Positions 57,601 to 64,000 of a stretch of 64,000 nt of DNA are shown here, one piece after another. The position numbers and the translations under genes are program-made. The DNA is from Axinella damicornis. Lineage: Eukaryota > Porifera > Demospongiae > Axinellida > Axinellidae. How positions within the stretch are numbered: the first letter of the stretch is position 1; each line of letters opens with the position of its first letter. A model generated the notes under the pieces. That model made no database searches, was not told the DNA's origin, and saw only the letters and a list, made by a program, of their open reading frames with translations. The stretch spans positions 14,922,111-14,986,110 of the forward strand of contig OZ007510.1 of NCBI GenBank assembly GCA_963931865.1, read 5' to 3'.

Positions 57601-58617
57601 ACTGTCCCCCTCCCCCTGTTGCCCCTCCCACTGTCCCCCTCCCCCTGTTGCCCCTATTCCCACTGTCCCCCTCCCCCTGTTGCCCCTCCCACTGTCCCCC
57701 CTCCCCCTGTTGCCCCTATTCCCACTGTCCCCCTCCCCCTGTTGCCCCTCCCACTGTCCCCCCTCCCCCTGTTGCCCCTATTCCCACTGTCCCCCTCCCC
57801 CTGTTGCCCCTCCCACTGTCCCCCCTCCCCCTGTTGCCCCTATTCCCACTGTTCCCCATCCCCCCAGTCCGCTGACATCACTGCTCCAAGTATGGAGCTG
57901 AAGTTAAAGTCTAGACAACATGTGAAGAATGCTACCAGCTCGAGCAGCACCATGCAGCCATTGGCACAGGAGCTGGCACAGTGGAGTTCGCAACAAGTAG
58001 GTGTGTGTGGGTGCGTGCAGGATGTGTGTGTGTGTTTGATTTCCCTCTCACTCCATCGCAGGCAGTAAACATGGTAGCAGCACACTCAGCAGTGAGCTAC
58101 CTGGTCCCTGGGGGGCAGCTGATGCCCTCCAGAGGTCCTCCCGAGGGGCTGGGGTCCACCCTCTCCCCCAAGCTGAGGGAGCTGCTGTTCCGCCACCAAG
58201 CATCCATTGCTGAACTACTCCGCCATTTCTGGGCCTGTTTCCCCCCACAAGGGGCTACCATGCTGACTCCACAAGTGGAAGAGAAGGTAGCCATGACACA
58301 TCCATCATAGGGGTTACTGACTTGTACCTTGACCTTACAACTAACCCTGGTGAATTGAATTCTGATGGTAGCATGCACAGCTGCGCCGTGAACGTCTGGC
58401 CCACGAGACTACTTCTGATGGTCATTCTCCCTCTCTCTGCTAGGCCCACCAGATGGGCCGATGCCTTCGGGAGTACCAGGACAGCAAGCTCCCCGAGCTT
58501 GCCAGCAGTCTGGGCACAGATGACCTCCAATTACAAGTTGTGAGCCACTTAAAAGATTCCATTGCCATGGCACTGAAGGTCTACAATATGTGGCAGAGCA
58601 AGAGGGTCCGAACATGA
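54652..58617 (+). CDS. GTF2H1: GTF2H1, p62 subunit of TFIIH
   Basis: Core TFIIH subunit for RNA polymerase II initiation and nucleotide excision repair. Exons: 54652-54796, 54864-55024, 55595-55723, 55847-55906, 56024-56117, 56189-56223, 56402-56513, 56595-56668, 56739-56845, 56982-57012, 57868-57996, 58062-58286 and 58444-58617. Phases agree; 491 residues (human 548). The N-terminal PH-like domain shows [19 protein letters not shown] and [14 protein letters not shown] motifs follow: [12 protein letters not shown]...DEFWANRL and [19 protein letters not shown]. The C-terminal helical part has [12 protein letters not shown] and YNMWQSKR. Intron 2 needs a GC donor (CAG|gcaaga) to keep phase. Intron 5 is best read with a GC donor too (TCAG|gcaaga), though GAC|gtacat 12 bases on is also in phase. 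Confidence 0.95.
55953..56015 (+). pseudogene. Duplicated decoy copy of GTF2H1 exon 5 start
   Basis: GTTCCCTAG|GCTGATGTACA and AGCAGTGT occur twice, 60 bp apart; the true exon begins at 56024. The upstream copy also carries TATAACCTCACCACTG from the middle of the exon but lacks the segment between, and its frame meets a TAG at the second acceptor. It is an in-tandem, partially deleted exon copy. Confidence 0.85.
57119..57863. repeat. CCCCCTCCCCCTGTTGCCCC satellite (GTF2H1 intron 10)
   Basis: About 745 bp made of two interleaved unit types of about 27 and 32 bp that differ by a TATTC insertion. It ends at the acceptor of exon 57868-57996 and is purely pyrimidine-rich in transcript sense. Pro/Leu/Cys-rich frames of up to 278 codons through it are artefacts. 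Confidence 0.95.
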
Positions 58618-58769
58618 CATCCCGGCCGGCATGCATGCATTATCAGCTGTAATTATTTATCATCACCACTCACTAATGATTTTATCAATATCATCACCCC
58701 TCTCAACAACCAAATTTGATACCTTTTTGAAAAATGGAGCAATTTATGTGATCATGAGATAGAGTGATT

Positions 58770-58883
58770 TCAAATACGTTTCATTGGTTTTCTTTTCTTA
58801 GTTCTTGGCTTCTCTTCCTCCTCTCCCTCTTCCTCTCTGAACTTTCTCTTCCGTTTGGCGTTCTCCATACTGCTTTGAAGCTC
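58770..58883 (-). CDS. Possible 3' exon of an unidentified Lys/Glu-rich protein
   Basis: Minus strand: acceptor CCCTTGCAG, then 37 codons ending MKRI-stop, strongly basic and acidic in alternating blocks (NAKRKRKFREEEG, KPRTKKRKP), as in nucleolar proteins. The frame also continues upstream to 58982 without splicing. No upstream exon was found between 58995 and 59739, and the composition alone could arise by chance. It is tail-to-tail with GTF2H1. Confidence 0.25.
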   Translation of the reverse strand, partial: ELQSSMENAKRKRKFREEEGEEEEKPRTKKRKPMKRI

Positions 58884-58985
58884 CTGCAAGGGTTTGGATC
58901 GAGAGCTCTTACTGTAACTTGTGGTACATGTATCCCTTCTGCTATAGCTATGCGTAAACGTAACTCTTACGCCCCAAATCATATA

Positions 58986-59111
58986 CTATGGAGTTAGCCT
59001 TGTTCCCAGGCCTTCTCACCCCAGTGTTTGTCGCTTGCAGTACTAACACGTTAGTACTGCAAGCGACAAATGCTGGGGTGAGAAGGCCTGGGAACGAGGC
59101 TACTATGGAGT
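58986..59111. mobile_element. TAGCC...GGCTA hairpin element with perfect 9-bp target duplication
   Basis: Element 58995-59102: arms TAGCCTTGTTCCCAGGCC, TTCTCACCCCAGTGTTTGTC, GCTTGCAGTACTAAC and complements, with almost no loop. The identical CTATGGAGT lies on both sides (58986-58994 and 59103-59111). The remaining 59112-59739 shows no gene or repeat. Confidence 0.92.
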
Positions 59112-59739
59112 GGCCATACATACATTTACTCCCATAGAAAAGTGTGCAATTTTTTCAATTGCACGGCTATTGTAGCCCGAGGGCCATCAGAAATATTGCA
59201 TACTTACTACTCAGGTTTCTTAAGGTCTGGGACCTTGTTTGGCTGCGCACGCCGCGCGTAGTAACCACAATAAAGTTATTCATAGACCATAACAAAATTA
59301 TCTGTGATTGGGCGTTGGCAAAATGTTGTGACAGTCACGCGCATAGCATGCGTAAGGAATTTCGTTTATACTTGTACGTAGCCAATTAGTGTTTTACCAT
59401 TATGTTGTAGCACTTTTGTTTACTGATCTAAACGCTCGTACAAGTCGGATCCGGAGGGGCGCCAGTGCCTATGTCATGGCTCGAGATCTGAAATTCGAAA
59501 GTGGACACAGTGCAAGTGCATGGGTGAGTGTTTATGCCAATGAACTATAGCTACGTATTATTAAGTCGAGGTGTGTGTTATTTATTGGCAATGACAAATC
59601 AGTTGAATGGCAACCTGTAGTCAGTAGATTTAGGCTTACTGAACTATTGTGCCAGCAGAAGACAAGAAAACCAGACAAAAAGACAGTCAAAAGAGCACAA
59701 CTTCGTCAAAGGATAATAATTATTACACAAAGGATAAAT

Positions 59740-62700
59740 TTACAGCTCGAACGTATGCCACAGACAACCAAGTTTCTTTACATAGTCTAGCTTCTTACGG
59801 AGTGTGGTGTAGTCTTCTTGTTTCTGGCTAGGGAATCTCCCATGCTTTTTGTGAAAGTTGATTTCAAAACTCTTTATGCTTGCCTTTAGGCTGTATTTAG
59901 TAGACATTAGCGATGTATGTAGCTGTGCTAGGAGCTTCCTATATTGCTCTTGCTCTGTGAGTGTTGGTGTCCATCTTTGGTGTGTAGACTTACTTCGTTT
60001 CAGTTGTGAGCGGATTTGATCAAACTCACTTAGAGAGTGTGATGGTCCAATTGCCTTGCAAATCAGAGTTGCTGCTTTAGACTCTAAACATGTACGTGTG
60101 TTTTCCAAACTTGTTTCGCCCTGAAGGTAGTCACTTGTGCAGGAGATAGTAACATCTTGTACTATTTCATCCTCCAGATCACTGCTAACAGTATGGGGAT
60201 GCTCTGCTACATCTGGTGGGGCGAATAACTCTACAGGCCGAAGTTGAGTAATGGCAAGAGTTGTACAAGGAGTGGGCACGGATTGCTGATACCCCTGATG
60301 TGGTATGTTTTGTGTTGGGGTAGCGTTAGCTGTTGGTGTCTGCATTCCTTTCCTTTGTTGAGAGGGTGCTGATGCTGGAACAGAAGGAAGTTCCTCGATT
60401 GTGTGTAGAGAGAAGGAGTGATCCTTGGGTGAATAGCCTGATGGGTATGAGGCTGAATGCTCCTTGGACGAATTACCTGAGGAGTGTGGCGTCACGTCGA
60501 ATGAATTACTTGACGGATGTAGGGTCTCTTCAGAAAGACGTTCCACTGGGTGTGGGGAGGAAGGAGAGTCCTCTGGCAAATAGCCAGATGAATGTTGAGG
60601 GTCCTTGTAGAAATAGCCCAATGAGTGTGAAGGATTGTCAGGCAAATAGCCCGATGGGTGTGGAGTGGCCTCGGTCAACAATGAGTGTGGAGGGTCCTTG
60701 GGCAAATAGTCTGATGAATGTAGAGGGTCCTTGGGCAAATAGCCTGATGGGTCCTCAGGCAAATAGCCTGATGGGTCCTCGGGAAAATAGCCTGGTGAGT
60801 GTGGAGGGTCCTCGGGCAAATAGCCTGATGGGTGTGGAGGGTCCTCGGGCAAATAGCCTGATGAGTGTGGAGGGTCCTCGGGCAAATAGCCTGATGGGTG
60901 TGGAGTGTCCTCGGGCAAATAGCCTGATGGGTGTGGAGGGTCCTCGGGCAAATAGCCTGATGAGTGTGGAGGGTCCTCGGGCAAATAGCCTGATGAGTGT
61001 GGAGGGTCCTCGTGCAAATAGGCTGATGGGTGTGGAGGGTCCTCAGGCAAATAGCCTGATGGGTGTGGAGGGTCCTCGGGCAAATAGCCTGATGGGTGTG
61101 GAGGGTCCTCGGGCAAATAGCCTGATGGGTGTGGAGGGTCCTCGGGCAAATAGCCTGATGGGTGTGGAGGGTCCTCGGGCAAATAGCCTGATGAGTGTGG
61201 AGGGTCCTCGGGCAACAAAGAGTGTGGGGCGCCAGTTTGGTTTTCTGGTGCATAGTATCTCCTACCAATATAGCTTCCATCTGTATCAAACAGCCTGATG
61301 AAAGGGGTAGGAAGGGAGACACCTTTTTCTAGAATGTAATTCCATGCCATTTCACTTTGAAGTTGTACGTCTTGGAGCTGGGTGGAACGGAAGTGCAATG
61401 GTGGAGGTCCTTCAGGCTTGTTGTCAGGATCTCCATCAGCATCTAGAAATTGGTAGGCGTTGCCTTGTTTCCACCATACACCTTCACCATACTGTAGGAA
61501 TGGGCTTATCCTCTGTAGGTGTGCTTGCCAGCTGTGGAGACGTGATGCCACAAATGCTTTTTGGATGGTGGTTCCCTTGAACTTGGGTACTTTGGATGCA
61601 ACAGCTGAAACCATGCTCTCTTGATCCCGTTGGGGAGTGTCCATCTTCTGCTTAGCTTGCATACTGAGGAGTATTGTTGGCAGGACATTCTCAGGTTTTC
61701 TGTTGGTTGCTCTCATGCTTATGTGTTTGGCCTGGCTGAAAAGCCTTTCTTGGCTCTCAGAGTTTGTCGAACGAAGGCAGACAAGCTGATACTGAGGTGG
61801 GGCATGGACTACAAGGTCATGGAGATACACACCATAGAAGTGGTCCAGGGTTTGCTCTCTGGGGTTAGAGATGAGGTGACAACAGAGCTCATGATGGAGC
61901 CATGTAGTGTTGTACAACTGGAGAACTGCTTTTGATGTACGGCTCGTGTCATTGGCATAAAGCAGTTCGGATATCTTCACTATGGTTCCCAGTAGCTCTT
62001 TGACCATGACATCCACGTCTTGGTGCCTTAGCACCTTCAAAAAGACTTTTATGATGGCCACCCTGAGGCGTGCACCACTCCCTTTTTGCTTTCCCAGTGT
62101 GGTTTCTATGATTTTGGTGCACTCTACCTTGAGAGGAGGTGGCAACAAATAGGGGATCTCAGTAAGCAGATTTCTGATATGACCTTTCAGGTCATGGAGC
62201 GGCTCACAATCCAAAACTTCATATTGTAACAGATTAAGGCTGGCTAGTGATTGCTGAGGGTGGGAAACAAGTATAGTGGGTACTCTCTGAACTCCTTTGA
62301 GGATAGAGTCCAGCTCTGCCTGCATTTGTTGCTTCAGTTTCCCAGCAGTGTTGCACCCTCTTGCCTCTAATTCTTGCCGCAATTCGTTGACTTTTAAGTT
62401 GTCAAAGGGCTTCAGCCGTCCTGGTGAGTTTCCATACTTTCCAGCTAGAACTAACGATTGCAGGTCTGTGAGTGACCGCCACTTGCATTGAAGAGCATGA
62501 GCCAGGTCCTGCATTTTCCCATCTCTGCACCCACATGATCCGCATTTGTAAGTCCCTCCAATCTGAGTCCCCCTTTCAAATTGTTGGGCTGGCTTGTCCC
62601 CACAAAAGAATCTCAGTTTGTCTGTAATGGTTACACCATTGGTAGTGAGTAGACCTTCTGAGAGGTCTTGGAGGCATTCTAACCTGTCCCCTACTAGAGC

Positions 62701-64000
62701 AAGTTGATCAGCTGGGGAGGAACTACTGGGTGCAATCATGTAGATTACAGGCTGCTCAATGACCTCCTGGAGGTTTTGCATACTCTGACCTGATTTAGCT
62801 GCATACTCTTGTGCTGTCAGAAATATGGCAGGGTCGTAGATGACCCAAATTGCAAACAAAATGTACCCTGTTTGCAAGATTGTGGAGTGATCATGCCACA
62901 TTGCTAGTGTTCTGGTTCTCTGTAACTTGGCAACTTCAGTTTGCAGTTGCTCAAGTGTAGCATCATGTGGCATGTTGTGGCGGATAGTGGCCATTAGCTC
63001 AACTATTTGATCTTTGCTGAGATTGGCAATTTCTTCATCCGAAGACAGACGCATGTATTTCTCTTGCTTCTTCAGGAATGTACTTCGAAGCTCATGCAAT
63101 GGTATTTTTCTACCACTGATTTCAATTTGCTTGGTCTCCACATCACCCACGGTTGTAACAATGTATTTTGTAATGGTGTATGGTGTACAGGGTTCACCAA
63201 GAGATAGTTCCCCTGTCTCAACCAGCTGCTTCCTTTCGTTGGCTATTACACTCAGTGAAGGGAGGCTAGGCATAGAAATCTCACCTTGAGGGAGTTTCTT
63301 CTTTTTGCGACGAAGTCGAGGTGTTTGTGGTGTGGAGCGGTGCTCAAGACACGCCACGTCCACATTGTGGTTGATTGCAAACTCCTTGAGTACCTGTCCA
63401 GCATTTTGCCCAGGGATGCCAAGTGTTCTTGCTGATTCAGACCAATTGATTTTTTGGTCTGGAGGGAAGTTTTGTAGCAGGATCATGGCATCATCATGGC
63501 TCCACTTGTGGTTTTCATCACTAGGTGAGTGTGATTTCACCTTCTTCGCTGGAGTATCAGGTTTTTCAAACGACATAGAATGGCGTTTTCTGTTGTAGCT
63601 GGCTAAGGATTCAGCCTCTGCGAGAACTGTCATTGTCATATTTTCAGCCAACTGGCTGTTGATATGCTTAACAAGCATCCTCTTGGCATTCCGACCCTCT
63701 TTCTTCTTTTCAACTTTTGTCTTCCTGGCAGTGAGATTTCCTTCAGGAAATATATTGGGGATTGCACTTGTGAGTGTGTGGTCATAACGTTCTTGCCAAA
63801 CCTGATTGAGTTCTCCAAGAATTCTGCGACCCTCCTGTCTTTCCACCTTTTTTGAGCACACTTGTAGCTCAGGCAAGGCAACCAGTGAGGTCGTCGGTGC
63901 TACGTAAATCGGTTTGCCAGGAAATGCCATTTGTAGCTCTGGGAACACTTTGCTGCAGGAAACACAGTTTGACAGTGTGTGCTCCCTTTTGTTTTCTTCA
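59740..64000 (-). CDS. Very long intronless frame: SAP-like, Cys-rich, repeat-bearing protein of unknown function (N-terminus beyond window)
   Basis: At least 1,419 codons without a stop, open to the right edge; no ATG is needed near 63948 because the frame continues upstream (a CVSC pair just before suggests a zinc-binding start). Parts in order: basic NLS-like KKVEKKKEGRNAKR region; Myb/HTH-like WSHDDAMILLQNFP...SARTLGIPGQNAGQVL; a hydrophobic block MWHDHSTILQTGYILFAIW; FFCGDKPAQQFERG then TYKCGSCGCRD with H...C downstream (possible zinc site); a SAP-like LKVNELRQELEARG; a helical region ending ESQERLFSQAKH; an 11-residue repeat PHPSGYLPEDP (about 20 copies); and a C-terminal FEINFHKKHGRFPS helix resembling the GR-x-P motif of FAM13 and Sld2/RecQL4. 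I do not recognise the family. Large intronless proteins with this CGDKPAQQFE/CGxCG pattern recur in invertebrate genomes, which suggests a transposon-derived gene. Confidence 0.75.
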   Translation of the reverse strand, partial: EENKREHTLSNCVSCSKVFPELQMAFPGKPIYVAPTTSLVALPELQVCSKKVERQEGRRILGELNQVWQERYDHTLTSAIPNIFPEGNLTARKTKVEKKKEGRNAKRMLVKHINSQLAENMTMTVLAEAESLASYNRKRHSMSFEKPDTPAKKVKSHSPSDENHKWSHDDAMILLQNFPPDQKINWSESARTLGIPGQNAGQVLKEFAINHNVDVACLEHRSTPQTPRLRRKKKKLPQGEISMPSLPSLSVIANERKQLVETGELSLGEPCTPYTITKYIVTTVGDVETKQIEISGRKIPLHELRSTFLKKQEKYMRLSSDEEIANLSKDQIVELMATIRHNMPHDATLEQLQTEVAKLQRTRTLAMWHDHSTILQTGYILFAIWVIYDPAIFLTAQEYAAKSGQSMQNLQEVIEQPVIYMIAPSSSSPADQLALVGDRLECLQDLSEGLLTTNGVTITDKLRFFCGDKPAQQFERGTQIGGTYKCGSCGCRDGKMQDLAHALQCKWRSLTDLQSLVLAGKYGNSPGRLKPFDNLKVNELRQELEARGCNTAGKLKQQMQAELDSILKGVQRVPTILVSHPQQSLASLNLLQYEVLDCEPLHDLKGHIRNLLTEIPYLLPPPLKVECTKIIETTLGKQKGSGARLRVAIIKVFLKVLRHQDVDVMVKELLGTIVKISELLYANDTSRTSKAVLQLYNTTWLHHELCCHLISNPREQTLDHFYGVYLHDLVVHAPPQYQLVCLRSTNSESQERLFSQAKHISMRATNRKPENVLPTILLSMQAKQKMDTPQRDQESMVSAVASKVPKFKGTTIQKAFVASRLHSWQAHLQRISPFLQYGEGVWWKQGNAYQFLDADGDPDNKPEGPPPLHFRSTQLQDVQLQSEMAWNYILEKGVSLPTPFIRLFDTDGSYIGRRYYAPENQTGAPHSLLPEDPPHSSGYLPEDPPHPSGYLPEDPPHPSGYLPEDPPHPSGYLPEDPPHPSGYLPEDPPHPSAYLHEDPPHSSGYLPEDPPHSSGYLPEDPPHPSGYLPEDTPHPSGYLPEDPPHSSGYLPEDPPHPSGYLPEDPPHSPGYFPEDPSGYLPEDPSGYLPKDPLHSSDYLPKDPPHSLLTEATPHPSGYLPDNPSHSLGYFYKDPQHSSGYLPEDSPSSPHPVERLSEETLHPSSNSFDVTPHSSGNSSKEHSASYPSGYSPKDHSFSLHTIEELPSVPASAPSQQRKGMQTPTANATPTQNIPHQGYQQSVPTPCTTLAITQLRPVELFAPPDVAEHPHTVSSDLEDEIVQDVTISCTSDYLQGETSLENTRTCLESKAATLICKAIGPSHSLSEFDQIRSQLKRSKSTHQRWTPTLTEQEQYRKLLAQLHTSLMSTKYSLKASIKSFEINFHKKHGRFPSQKQEDYTTLRKKLDYVKKLGCLWHTFEL
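60558..61215. repeat. 33-bp coding minisatellite inside the long frame
   Basis: About 20 copies of a 33-bp unit (plus strand CCTGATGGGTGTGGAGGGTC, CTCGGGCAAATAG). They encode an 11-residue Pro/Glu/His/Tyr-rich repeat on the minus strand. Copies are nearly perfect on the right and degrade to the left, toward the C-terminus. Plus-strand frames through it are antisense shadows. Confidence 0.95.

Noticed and set aside
57092..58068. Pro/Leu/Cys-rich frames of 256-278 codons
   Set aside because: They are read from a pyrimidine satellite in GTF2H1 intron 10; all three frames are open and none continues a domain.
60333..61322. Plus-strand 321-codon frame and a 215-codon minus frame over the 33-bp repeat
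   Set aside because: The repeat period is 11 codons, so every frame is open. The minus-strand frame that continues for 1,400 codons with recognisable motifs is the real one.

Overview
This is an animal nuclear genome segment. It holds spliced genes with orthologues across Metazoa (MAD1L1, a USP31/USP43-type deubiquitinase, EXOC7, WBP11, a forkhead gene that reads as FOXJ1, a UBALD gene, ABAT and GTF2H1). I count 75 predicted introns, most of them short, packed with minisatellites, CCCT/GGGA microsatellites and small palindromic transposons. The amount of simple repeat, the compact gene spacing and divergent but complete orthologues suggest an early-branching animal such as a sponge. That placement is inference; nothing here fixes the species.

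Layout, left to right. 213-4233 (-): MAD1L1, 5' two thirds only, running off the left edge. It is head-to-head with 4569-17237 (+): USP31/43-like ubiquitin protease (8 exons; intron 3 is a transposon and minisatellite sink). 17366-17436 (+) tRNA-Gly(CCC) and 17644-17716 (-) tRNA-Phe(GAA) fill the gap to 17786-26541 (-): EXOC7 (22 exons). EXOC7 shares a 198-bp divergent promoter region with 26740-31737 (+): WBP11. 32029-33425 (-): FOXJ1. 34577-35574 (-): UBALD. 35575-40491: gene-poor and AT-rich, with hairpins and a decayed reverse-transcriptase-like remnant. 40492-53055 (+): ABAT (15 exons; last intron carries a broken LTR retroelement). 54652-58617 (+): GTF2H1 (13 exons). 58770-58883 (-): possible lysine-rich 3' exon. 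59740-64000 (-): very long intronless reading frame with a SAP-like motif and a coding minisatellite, open at the right edge.

The genes are housekeeping or regulatory and do not form one pathway: spindle checkpoint, deubiquitination, exocytosis, splicing, ciliogenesis, GABA breakdown and transcription/repair. EXOC7, FOXJ1 and UBALD lie close together as they do in human 17q25.1, which points to very old gene linkage.

The main structural surprise is that local tandem duplications repeatedly start across exon-intron junctions. They produced arrays of decoy splice donors (MAD1L1, USP, ABAT) or decoy acceptors (ABAT, GTF2H1). CCCT-type microsatellites sit in the pyrimidine-sense orientation just upstream of many 3' splice sites. 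A palindromic TAGCC...GGCTA transposon family with apparent 9-bp target duplications is scattered throughout. Exon boundaries were inferred by eye from splice consensus, reading phase and remembered family sequences; no transcript evidence was available.
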